From Nocardiopsis dassonvillei subsp. dassonvillei DSM 43111 (lineage in GTDB: Bacteria > Actinomycetota > Actinomycetes > Streptosporangiales > Streptosporangiaceae): a stretch of 64,000 bases of DNA. The notes under the pieces are model-generated. The model had not been told where the DNA came from. It did not search any database and was given only the letters and a program-made list of their open reading frames with translations. Each line of letters begins with the position of its first letter. Position 1 is the first letter of the stretch. Location of the stretch: NCBI RefSeq assembly GCF_000092985.1, contig NC_014211.1, positions 310,001-374,000 on the forward strand, written 5' to 3'. Shown piece by piece: positions 25,835 to 33,647 of this stretch. The position numbers and the translations under genes were made by a program.

Positions 25835-28372
25835 TCAGACCGCGGTGACGCCCCTCGGCGGCTCGAAGGCGCGCACGGGCGGCACTTCTCCGGTGAACGG
25901 TTCGACGCGCACGCGCACCAGCTGACCCGTGCACCCCTGGCTCAACGAGGACGTCCCCACGTCCTCCGTCAGCGCGTTCGGGTTCCCGTGCGCGCACGTC
26001 ACGTCCTCCGACGAGGGGTCGTACCAGGCCCCCGTGGACAGCTGCACGACCCCCGGCCGCAGTGCGTCGCTCACCACCACGCCCGCCAGGCACGAGCCCG
26101 TGGCGCTGGACACCCGCACCACGTCCCCGTCAGCCACACCGCACGCCTGCGCCTCCTCAGGGCGCATCCGCAACGGCGCCCTTCCGCGCACCTTCTGCGA
26201 CATGCTGTGCGCGCCCATGTCCTGCTGGCTGTGCAGCCTGCCGCTCGGCTGGTTCGCGATCAGCACCAGGGGGAACTCCCCGGACCGACCACCGGAGCCG
26301 TCCACCACGGGTGCCCCGACTCCGCAACCCGCTACCACTGACCCTCGGGCCCCAGCTCCGGAGGCCGTCGCCTCCGGTTCTCCGGCTCCGGCGTGGGTAC
26401 CGGAACCCGCTACCACCGACCCTCGGGCCCCAGGCACCGAGTCCGTCGCCACGGACTCCCCGGCACCGGCCCCGAGCCCGGCCTGGGCGCCGGAACCGGT
26501 CACCACCGGTCCCGCCAGCCACACCGGATGCCCCGGGCAGTCCTCGTACCCGAACGACGCGATCGTCTCCGAGAACAGCTCGATCCGCCCGCTCGGCGTA
26601 CGCAGGGCGTGGCCCTCCGGGTCGGCGCGGAACTCGCCCAGCAACGCCTCGTCCTCCACCCGGCCGGGCATCTCCACCCGCCCGCGCTCCCAGAACTCCT
26701 CGAACTCCGGCACCTCCAGGCCCCGCCGCGCCACCAGCGACCGCCAGCGCCCGTACACCACGCGCATCCACTCGCCGCTCGTGCGCCCCTCGGTGAACTC
26801 CTCGCGCACCCCCAGCCTCTCGGCCAGGTCGGCGTAGGTGTCGTACTCGTCGCGCGCCTGCCCGTGCGGCGCCACCGCGCGCGGCATCGCCCGCACGCTC
26901 AGGTCGCCCTGGCTCGCGGCCATGTCGTCGCGCTCCAGCACCGTCGTGGCCGGCAGCACGATGTCGGCGTGCCGCGCCGTCGCGGTCCAGTGCGTCTCGT
27001 TCACCACCACCGTCTCCGGCCGCCCGAACGCCTCGGTCAACCGCCTCAGGTCCTGGTGGTGGTGGAAGGGGTTGCCCCCGGCCCAGTACACCAGCCGGAT
27101 GTCCGGGTACCGCCTCTCCTCGCCGTCGTGGTCGTAGCGCCCGCCCGGCTCCAGCAGCATGTCGGCCACCCGCGCCACCGGGATGAACGAGTCCACCGCG
27201 TTGTTGCCCTGCGGCATCCTCGGCAGCCCCAGCGGCGTCGCGCCGCCCCCGTAGTTGCCCATGGACCCGTACCCGGACGCGAAACCGCCGCCCGGCAGCC
27301 CCACCTGCCCCAGGCAACACGCCAGCGCAAGCCCGGCCCACAACGGCTGCTCGCCGTACCGGGCCCGCTGCACCGACCACCCCACGTTGACCAGCGTGCG
27401 CCGCGCCGCCATCCGCCGCGCCAGAGACCGCAGCTCGTCGGCCGAGACCCCGCTGATCCGCTCGGCCCACTCCGGCGTCCGCGCGGTCCCGTCCGGGCCG
27501 CCCCGCTCGTCGCGCTCGCCCAGCACGTACGCGCGCAGCACGTCCGCGCCCACGGTGTAGCGGTCCAGGAAGGCGGTGTCGGCCAGGCCCTCGGTGAACA
27601 GCACGTGCATCAGCGCCAGCATCACCGCCGTGTCGGTCCCCGGGTTGAGGGAGACCCACTCGGCCTTGACGTCCTCGGGGGTGTCGTCCAGCAGCGGCGA
27701 GACCGACACGAACTCCACCCCGGCCCCGGACGCGTCGCGCATCGCCGGACCGGCGGTCTGGGCGGCGCGCCCGCCCGAGGAGGTCCACGTGTTGGACACC
27801 CGCAGCCCGCCGAAGCTCACCAGCAGCTCGGTGTGCTCGCGGATCCGCGTCCACGACGGGGCCCGGTGCAGCAGCCGGTTCGCCGCCGGGACGCCGATGA
27901 TCCGCGGGAAGAGGACCTCCACCGCGCCGTGGCTGTAGGTGGTGCGCGAGCGCGTGTACCCGCCGATCACGTTGAGGAACCGGTGCAGCTGGCTCTGCGC
28001 GTGGTGGATCCGCCCCGCGCTGCCCCAGCCGTACGAACCGCCGTAGATCGCCGCGTTCCCGTACGCGCCGCGCACCCGGTCCAGCTCACCGGCGAGCAGG
28101 TCCAGCGCCGTGGACCACTCCACCTCGACGTAGGCGTCGTCCGGGTCCCCCCGGAGCGGGTCCGGGCCGGGTCCGTTCTCCAGCCAGCGCCGCCGCACCG
28201 CCGGACGCGCCACCCGCGAGGCGTGGTGCTGGGCGGCGGGGGTGTTGGCGATCACCGGGGACGGCGCCGGGTCGTCCGGGTCGGGGAGGGTTCCGACCAC
28301 CCGGCCGTCCTCGACGACCACCCGGTAACTGCCCCAGTGGGCGCTGGTCGGATACGACGACGTGCCGGACAT
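25835..28372 (-). CDS. BisC-type molybdopterin oxidoreductase (biotin/methionine sulfoxide or TMAO reductase-like)
   Basis: This 845-residue protein is of the DMSO-reductase superfamily. It lacks the N-terminal four-cysteine iron-sulfur motif and any Tat signal, which fits the cytosolic BisC/TorZ group. GGSYGWGSAGRIHHAQSQ (about 111-128) and TYSHGAVEVL, where S147 would ligate molybdenum, are diagnostic. GNPFHHHQDLRRL (about 435) and the C-terminal cofactor-binding ANQPSGRLHSQ and HGNPNALTEDVGTSSLSQGCTGQ are complete. Such enzymes reduce S- or N-oxides such as biotin or methionine sulfoxide. Residues about 625-690 hold a low-complexity repeat insertion not expected in the family. No chaperone gene is adjacent. 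Confidence 0.9.
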   Translation of the reverse strand: MSGTSSYPTSAHWGSYRVVVEDGRVVGTLPDPDDPAPSPVIANTPAAQHHASRVARPAVRRRWLENGPGPDPLRGDPDDAYVEVEWSTALDLLAGELDRVRGAYGNAAIYGGSYGWGSAGRIHHAQSQLHRFLNVIGGYTRSRTTYSHGAVEVLFPRIIGVPAANRLLHRAPSWTRIREHTELLVSFGGLRVSNTWTSSGGRAAQTAGPAMRDASGAGVEFVSVSPLLDDTPEDVKAEWVSLNPGTDTAVMLALMHVLFTEGLADTAFLDRYTVGADVLRAYVLGERDERGGPDGTARTPEWAERISGVSADELRSLARRMAARRTLVNVGWSVQRARYGEQPLWAGLALACCLGQVGLPGGGFASGYGSMGNYGGGATPLGLPRMPQGNNAVDSFIPVARVADMLLEPGGRYDHDGEERRYPDIRLVYWAGGNPFHHHQDLRRLTEAFGRPETVVVNETHWTATARHADIVLPATTVLERDDMAASQGDLSVRAMPRAVAPHGQARDEYDTYADLAERLGVREEFTEGRTSGEWMRVVYGRWRSLVARRGLEVPEFEEFWERGRVEMPGRVEDEALLGEFRADPEGHALRTPSGRIELFSETIASFGYEDCPGHPVWLAGPVVTGSGAQAGLGAGAGESVATDSVPGARGSVVAGSGTHAGAGEPEATASGAGARGSVVAGCGVGAPVVDGSGGRSGEFPLVLIANQPSGRLHSQQDMGAHSMSQKVRGRAPLRMRPEEAQACGVADGDVVRVSSATGSCLAGVVVSDALRPGVVQLSTGAWYDPSSEDVTCAHGNPNALTEDVGTSSLSQGCTGQLVRVRVEPFTGEVPPVRAFEPPRGVTAV
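26326..26505. repeat. Imperfect tandem repeat inside the molybdoenzyme gene
   Basis: The word AACCCGCTACCAC and its surroundings (CGACCCTCGGGCCCCAG) recur at 26326 and 26404, 78 bases apart, and a weaker third copy begins near 26494. All spacings are multiples of three, so the reading frame is kept, and the product contains two GARGSVVAG(S/C)G units. It looks like slippage-type expansion in a surface loop. Confidence 0.75.
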
Positions 28373-28429
28373 GCTCGTTTCCCCCCTGGAATTCCCCTGC
28401 GCCCCACCAGGGGCCCGGACTCACTCTAT

Positions 28430-28443
28430 GCACCGCACGGTGC
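28430..28443. promoter_or_regulatory. Palindrome in the divergent space of molybdoenzyme and lyase genes
   Basis: GCACCG-CA-CGGTGC is a perfect dyad centred about 60 bases upstream of the minus-strand start and 140 bases upstream of the plus-strand start. It could be an operator shared by both. No clear -35/-10 pair was found. Confidence 0.35.
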
Positions 28444-28579
28444 GATGATGGGCGGCGCGGTCCCGCCCGGCGGAGGCGGCCGACCCGGCCGGACGGCTGG
28501 CGCCGCGACCGCGCTCCCGCGCGGCCGACCGGTGCGGACCGCGCGCAGGCGGACGAGTGGAGCAGGGGGACGGACGGCG

Positions 28580-29527
28580 ATGGGCGAACTCAGGTCGCGG
28601 CGGTCGGTACTCGCGGTGCCGGGGTCCAACCCCCGGTTCGTGGACAAGGCGCGGGAATTGGACGCGGACGCCTTCTTCCTCGACCTGGAGGACGCGGTCG
28701 CGCCCCTGGAGAAGGACTCCGCCCGCCACGCCGTCGTCCGGGCGCTCAACGACGGCGGATGGGGCGGCAAGGTGCGGTCCGTCCGCGTGAACGACGTCAC
28801 CACCGGGTGGGCCTACCGCGACGTCGTCACCGTCGTCGAGGGAGCCGGGGCCGAACTCGACGCCCTGGTCCTGCCCAAGGTCACCTCGGCCCGCGACGTC
28901 CAGTGGCTCGACACCCTCCTCACCCAGATCGAGCGCGCCGTCGGGCTGGAGGTCGGCCGGATCGGCATCGAGGCGCAGATCGAGGACGCCCGCGGCCTGG
29001 TGGCCGTGGACGGGATCGCCGCGGCCTCGCCCCGCCTGGAGAGCCTCGTCTACGGGCCCGCCGACTTCATGGCCTCCATCAACATGAAGAGCCTGGTCGT
29101 CGGCGAGCAGCCGCCCGGCTACGACACCGGCGACGCCTACCACTACGTGCTCATGCGCATCCTCACGGCCGCCCGCGCCCACGGGCTCCAGGCCATCGAC
29201 GGCCCCTACCTCCAGATCCGGGACGTGGACGCGTTCCGCCGCTCCGCCGGGCGCACGGCCGCCCTCGGCTTCGACGGCAAGTGGGTCCTGCACCCGCTCC
29301 AGGTGGAGGCCGCCAACGAGGTGTTCGCGCCCTCCCAGGAGGACTACGACCACGCCGAGCTGATCCTGGACGCCTACGCCCACGCCACCACCGTGGACCG
29401 GCGCGGCGCCGTCATGCTCGGCGAGGAGATGCTCGACGAGGCCTCCCGCAAGATGGCGCTCGTGGTCGCGGGCAAGGGGCGCGCGGCCGGGATGGCCCGG
29501 ACCCGCGCGTTCGACCCCGGGGCCTGA
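28580..29527 (+). CDS. HpcH/HpaI aldolase / CitE-like CoA-ester lyase (malyl-CoA lyase type)
   Basis: This 315-residue TIM-barrel enzyme has the CitE/malyl-CoA lyase pattern: RRSVLAVPGSNPRFVDKA at the N-terminus, FLDLEDAV (about residues 32-39; acidic metal ligands), and GIEAQIEDARGL (about 134-145; Glu and Asp ligands). A C-terminal helix with AYAHATTVDRRGAVMLGEEMLDE matches the actinobacterial L-malyl-CoA / beta-methylmalyl-CoA lyase group. These cleave malyl-CoA-type esters, or hydrolyse them, in acetate assimilation. ATG 28580 is the only start that matches the family beginning. It stands alone, followed by a terminator. Exact substrate is unproven. Confidence 0.85.
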   Translation: MGELRSRRSVLAVPGSNPRFVDKARELDADAFFLDLEDAVAPLEKDSARHAVVRALNDGGWGGKVRSVRVNDVTTGWAYRDVVTVVEGAGAELDALVLPKVTSARDVQWLDTLLTQIERAVGLEVGRIGIEAQIEDARGLVAVDGIAAASPRLESLVYGPADFMASINMKSLVVGEQPPGYDTGDAYHYVLMRILTAARAHGLQAIDGPYLQIRDVDAFRRSAGRTAALGFDGKWVLHPLQVEAANEVFAPSQEDYDHAELILDAYAHATTVDRRGAVMLGEEMLDEASRKMALVVAGKGRAAGMARTRAFDPGA

Positions 29528-29548
29528 ACCCGGACCCCGGCGGAGGGC

Positions 29549-29573
29549 GGGCGGGCCCCGTGCGGGCCCGCCC
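29549..29573 (+). terminator. Terminator after the lyase gene
   Basis: GGGCGGGCCC and GGGCCCGCCC form a perfect 10-bp stem with a 5-base loop, 22 bases after the stop. It isolates the two-component operon downstream. Confidence 0.75.
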
Positions 29574-29622
29574 GGTCCGCGCGGGCCCTGACCGGCGCGG
29601 AGTCTGACACGCGCCCCACCCC

Positions 29623-29644
29623 GCTCTTACCGCGCTCTCACCCT
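29623..29644 (+). promoter_or_regulatory. Direct-repeat response-regulator box upstream of the mprA-like gene
   Basis: GCTCTTACC (29623-29631) and GCTCTCACC (29634-29642) are direct repeats 11 bases apart, the spacing expected for tandem OmpR-type dimer binding. The word CGCGCTCTCACCCT (29631-29644) is identical to one upstream of the htrA gene. The box lies 11 bases before the start codon, consistent with autoregulation. Confidence 0.75.
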
Positions 29645-29655
29645 CATACGGAACC

Positions 29656-30363
29656 ATGGGCGCCATGGAAGCCACCGCCACGGTTCTGGTCGCCGACGAC
29701 GACCGCGCGATCAGGGACTCACTGGAACGCGCGCTCCAACTGGAGGGCTACAGGGTCAGGACGGTACCGGACGGGGTCCAGGCACTCGCCGCCGTGCACG
29801 CCGACCCCGTCGACCTGCTCGTCCTCGACGTGATGATGCCGGGAGTGGACGGGCTCGGGGTGGCCCGCGTGCTGCGCGCCGAGCGCGACCGCACGCCCAT
29901 CCTCATGCTCACCGCGCGCGTGGAGACGCCGGACCGTGTGGCGGGGCTCGACGCGGGGGCCGACGACTACCTCGCCAAGCCCTTCGAGCTGGAGGAACTC
30001 CTCGCCCGGCTGCGCGCACTGCTGCGCCGGGCCGCGCCCTTTCCCGAGGATGCATCGGAACAGGGACCGCTGCGCGTCGGCGAGCTGTCCCTGGACCCGG
30101 CCTCCCGCCGGGTCTGGCGCGGCGACCGCGAGGTCGAGCTGTCCAAGACCGAGTTCGACCTGCTCGAACTCCTGGTGCGCAACGCCGGGATCGTCCTGGA
30201 CCACTCCACCATCTACGACCGCATCTGGGGCTACGACTTCGGCCCCGAGTCCAAGAACCTCGCCGTCTACATCAGCTACCTGCGCCGCAAGCTGGAGGAC
30301 GGCGGTCCGCCGCTGATCCAGACCGTGCGCGGGGTCGGCTACACGCTCCGGCCGCAGGGTTGA
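29656..30363 (+). CDS. mprA: OmpR-family response regulator (MprA/CutR-like)
   Basis: This 235-residue regulator has a receiver domain (about residues 8-122) with D14-D16, the phosphoacceptor D58 in LDVMMPG, T86 and K108 (YLAKPF), and a C-terminal winged-helix DNA-binding domain (about 135-233) with YDRIWGYDFGPESKNLAVYISYLRRKLE. That recognition region is typical of the MprA/CutR/TcrX group of envelope-stress regulators. ATG 29656 and ATG 29665 are both possible. Its stop overlaps the start of the sensor kinase gene. The symbol is by similarity. Confidence 0.88.
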   Translation: MGAMEATATVLVADDDRAIRDSLERALQLEGYRVRTVPDGVQALAAVHADPVDLLVLDVMMPGVDGLGVARVLRAERDRTPILMLTARVETPDRVAGLDAGADDYLAKPFELEELLARLRALLRRAAPFPEDASEQGPLRVGELSLDPASRRVWRGDREVELSKTEFDLLELLVRNAGIVLDHSTIYDRIWGYDFGPESKNLAVYISYLRRKLEDGGPPLIQTVRGVGYTLRPQG

Positions 30364-31982
30364 GCCCCGTGCGACCCGACGACGGCACCCCGCGGGAACC
30401 CGGACACGGCGTTCCGCACGGCCCTGGAGCCTCGCCCGCATCCGACGCCCCGCACGGCCCCGGTACCCCGCACGGCTCTGGCGCCGCGTCCGGTCTCAGG
30501 GCCCTCGTGTCCGCCGCGCGCACCGCCGTCCCGAGGTGGCGCCGGACACTGCTCCAACCGGGCGACTGGCGGCTGGGCACCCGCTTCGCGGTGATCTTCG
30601 CGCTGGTCGCCACCGTCGTCATCGCCCTGGTCGGCACCCTCGCCTACACCACCGCCGCCGCGCTCATCCGCTCCGACGCCCGCACCGAGTTCGAGAGCAC
30701 CGTCACCGCCCTGTCCGACCAGCTCGTCGACTACCACCAGCAGGGGCGGGGCGGCTCCGCCGGTCCCGGACCGTTCCTGCCCAGCGACAAGTTCCAGCTC
30801 CAGCTCCTCGAACCCGACGGCAGCAGGACGGTCAACATCGCCGACCCGTCCGAGATCATCCTGTTCGCACCGTCGCAGAGGGACCTGGAGGTCGCCGAGG
30901 AGGCCCGGCCCGGCATCGTCGACATGCGCGAGCAGGCCATCGGCGGGCAGGAGTACCGGCTGGCCACGGTCTCCCTCGGCGACGGCGCCGGGGCCCTCCA
31001 GCTCCTCCAGCGCCTGTCCCCGACCGAGCTGATGATCGACCGGCTGGCCACGCAGATCCTGTGGGTGGGCCTGTTCGTCGCCCTGTGCGCGGCCGCCGCG
31101 GGCTGGCTGGTGGGCCACCGCACCACCGGCCGCCTGGTGCGCCTCACCGAGGCGGCCGAGTACGTCAGCTCCACCGGGCGGCTCGACCCCGTGGACCCCG
31201 GCCGGAGCGGCGAGAGCCGCGAGGAGGACGTCGGCCGCGACGAGGTCGGCCGCCTCACCAGCGCGTTCAACGCCATGCTCGCCCGGCTGGCCCGTTCCAA
31301 GGACGAGCAGCGCCGCCTCGTCCAGGACGCCGCGCACGAACTCCGCACCCCGCTGACCAGCCTGTACACCAACGTGCAGGTGCTCGACAGGGTGGACCGG
31401 CTCAGCCCGGAGGCGCGCGCCGGCCTCATCGAGGACCTGCGCGGCGAGACCCGCGAACTCACCGCCCTGGTCAACGAACTGGTCGGCCTGGCCACCGGCG
31501 ACCACGAGGACGAGCAGATGAGCGCCGTCCCCCTCGCCGGGATCGCCGAGAAGGTCGCCAAGCGCACCCGTCGCCGCACCGGCCGCGACATCGTCGTGGA
31601 CGCCGACGACAGCGTCGTGTGGGGACGCCCCGGCTCCCTGGAGCGCGCCGTCTCCAACCCGGTCGAGAACTCCGCCAAGTTCGACCCCGAGGGCACCGCG
31701 CCCATCGAGATCCGCGTGCGCGCTGGGACGGTGGAGGTCCTGGACCGGGGGCCCGGCATCGACCCGGCCGAACTCGACCACGTCTTCGAGCGCTTCTACA
31801 GGGCCGCCGTCGCCCGCGGCCTGCCCGGTTCGGGGCTCGGCCTGTCCATGGTCAGGGAGATCGCGCAGGCGCACGGGGGCAGGGTGTTCGCCCGCAACAG
31901 GGAGGGCGGCGGCGCCGCCATCGGCTTCCACCTGCCGCTGTTCACACCGCCGCGGGACGGGGAGCAGAAGGCGCGCGGGTGA
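30360..31982 (+). CDS. mprB: MprB-like membrane sensor histidine kinase
   Basis: This kinase of up to 540 residues has a Pro/Gly/His-rich N-terminus, membrane helix 1 (about 78-102), an extracytoplasmic sensor of about 130 residues, membrane helix 2 (about 233-258), a HAMP domain, HisKA with H326 in AAHELRTPLTS, and an HATPase with DRGPGID and GSGLGLSM. The N-box reads NPVENSAKF, with Pro where a Leu is usual, but the key Asn residues remain. The start is TTG 30360 (four-base overlap with the regulator) or GTG 30369. With the regulator it should sense envelope stress; the shared box points to htrA as a target. Confidence 0.88.
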   Translation: MSPVRPDDGTPREPGHGVPHGPGASPASDAPHGPGTPHGSGAASGLRALVSAARTAVPRWRRTLLQPGDWRLGTRFAVIFALVATVVIALVGTLAYTTAAALIRSDARTEFESTVTALSDQLVDYHQQGRGGSAGPGPFLPSDKFQLQLLEPDGSRTVNIADPSEIILFAPSQRDLEVAEEARPGIVDMREQAIGGQEYRLATVSLGDGAGALQLLQRLSPTELMIDRLATQILWVGLFVALCAAAAGWLVGHRTTGRLVRLTEAAEYVSSTGRLDPVDPGRSGESREEDVGRDEVGRLTSAFNAMLARLARSKDEQRRLVQDAAHELRTPLTSLYTNVQVLDRVDRLSPEARAGLIEDLRGETRELTALVNELVGLATGDHEDEQMSAVPLAGIAEKVAKRTRRRTGRDIVVDADDSVVWGRPGSLERAVSNPVENSAKFDPEGTAPIEIRVRAGTVEVLDRGPGIDPAELDHVFERFYRAAVARGLPGSGLGLSMVREIAQAHGGRVFARNREGGGAAIGFHLPLFTPPRDGEQKARG

Positions 31983-32022
31983 GGATCCAGCGCTCACGCG
32001 GACGCCGCGTCGGAACCGCCGG

Positions 32023-33303
32023 TCACCGCCCGCTGCGCGTCGCACCGGCTCCGGCGCCGGCCCCCGCACCGGCGGACGCCTCGCGGTAGATCCGCTCGAA
32101 CCGCTCCAGCGAGTCCTCCAGCCGGTGCAGCTCCGCCATGTCGCGGCTGCGCGCGCCCATCCCGAGCCGTCGGCCCTCGTCGGCGACCACCGACTCCACG
32201 CGTGCGGCCAGCGCCCCCGGGCTGCCGGGCGGGTACAGGTACCCGTTGCCGCCCTCCTCCACCAGGTGCGGCAGCGCCATGGCGTCCGCCGCCACCACCG
32301 GCAGGCCGCTCGCCATCGCCTCCAGGGTGGCGATGCTCTGGAGTTCGGCGGTCCCGGCGATGGCCCACACGTCAGCGCACCGGTACACGTCGGGCAGGTC
32401 GGCGTGCGGCACGAAGCCCAGGAACACCACCCGGTCGGCCGCGCCGACCTCCGCCGCCAGCTCCTCCAGCCGCGCCCGGTGCGCGCCGTGCCCGGCCAGC
32501 ACGAGCTGCACCCCGTCGGTCAGGGCCACCGCGCGCACGAGTTCGTCCACGCGCTTCTCCTCGTCCAGCCGCCCCACGAACAGCACCGTCCTGTGGTCCG
32601 GCACGCCCAGCCGGGCGCGCAGCCGCCGCCGGGTGGCCGCGCCGCCGTCCAGCGGGCTGAACCGGTCCAGGTCGATCCCGCACGAGACCGGTTCGACCGG
32701 CCGGGTGAACCCCTGGTCGACCAGCAGCCGCGCCGCCGCCGGGGTGGGCGTGGTCACGTGCTCGGCCCGGGACAGCACCGCGCCCAGGTCCCACCAGGCC
32801 AGCCGGGCCGCGTGCGGGCGCAGCGGCGCGGGCACGTGCACGTAGTCGAAGAGGTTCTCCGGCATGAAGTGGTTGGTGGCGACCACGGGCACGCCTCGGG
32901 CGTGCGCGGCGGCGGCCAGCATCCGGCCGACGAGGAAGTGGTTCTGGATGTGGACGGCGTCCGGCCGCACCCGGTCCAGGAGCCGGTCCAGGTGGCCGCG
33001 CACGCCCAGCGGGACCGCGAGCCGCACGCTGTCGTGGACCAGGGAGGACACCGAGCGCAGCCGGTGCTCGACCACCCCGCCGCGTTCCGCCGTGTACGGG
33101 GCGCCCTCGGGGGAGGGGCACACCACGTGCACCCGCGCTCCGCGCGCGGCCAGACCGCGGGCGAGGCGGGCGGTGAAGTACGCGGCGCCGTTCACGTCGG
33201 GGGGATAGGTGTCGGTACCGATCAGGACCCGGGTGCGGCGAGTCGCGCCGACGGCGGGCCGGGGCGGTGCCGCCACCGCGGGGGAGGCGAAGGACGTGGA
33301 CAT
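32023..33303 (-). CDS. GT4-family glycosyltransferase
   Basis: This 426-residue GT-B enzyme has an N-terminal acceptor domain starting RVLIGTDTYPPDVNGAAYFTARLARGL and a C-terminal donor domain with VLFVGRLDEEKRVDELV (about 240) and the EX7E-type motif AELQSIATLEAMASGLPVVA (about 320-340). The arrangement resembles PimB/PimC-type mannosyltransferases that act on lipid acceptors, but the substrate is not proven. The C-terminus is an Ala-Gly repeat. ATG 33303 has an AAAGGAGA site. It lies 344 bases downstream of the htrA gene, past a strong terminator, and is convergent with the sensor kinase. Confidence 0.85.
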   Translation of the reverse strand: MSTSFASPAVAAPPRPAVGATRRTRVLIGTDTYPPDVNGAAYFTARLARGLAARGARVHVVCPSPEGAPYTAERGGVVEHRLRSVSSLVHDSVRLAVPLGVRGHLDRLLDRVRPDAVHIQNHFLVGRMLAAAAHARGVPVVATNHFMPENLFDYVHVPAPLRPHAARLAWWDLGAVLSRAEHVTTPTPAAARLLVDQGFTRPVEPVSCGIDLDRFSPLDGGAATRRRLRARLGVPDHRTVLFVGRLDEEKRVDELVRAVALTDGVQLVLAGHGAHRARLEELAAEVGAADRVVFLGFVPHADLPDVYRCADVWAIAGTAELQSIATLEAMASGLPVVAADAMALPHLVEEGGNGYLYPPGSPGALAARVESVVADEGRRLGMGARSRDMAELHRLEDSLERFERIYREASAGAGAGAGAGATRSGR

Positions 33304-33584
33304 GACCTGATCTCCTTTGTCGGGTCGCCGCGTACGCCCGAGTGTGGGTCACCCGCGTTGACCCCCGCCGACCTCTCGGTGGCCGCCGGGCGACCGCTCG
33401 GTGGCACGCGGCGCGGGGGAGGGAACCCCCGCGCCCCTTCCGCCTACCCACAAGTCCGGCCGCGCCGACAGACAACGGACCGCGGCTCGCGTGCCCCGGA
33501 CCCGCTCCGCCGCGCACACGCCGCGCGGCCCCGATCCGCCGCGCCTTCGGTCCGTGACCGTCCCGCCCGCCGCCGGGCACACGA

Positions 33585-33620
33585 CGGGCGGCCCCGGACC
33601 CGAGGGTCCGAGGCCGCCCG
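33585..33620 (-). terminator. Strong terminator after the htrA-like gene
   Basis: Nine plus seven base pairs (CGGGCGGCC with GGCCGCCCG; CGGACCC with GGGTCCG) with one C/A mismatch and a tiny loop, starting 28 bases past the stop codon on the minus strand. The remaining bases to 33303 hold only the glycosyltransferase leader. Confidence 0.8.
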
Positions 33621-33647
33621 TGTGCGGGGGAACCGGGGTCTCGCCCG

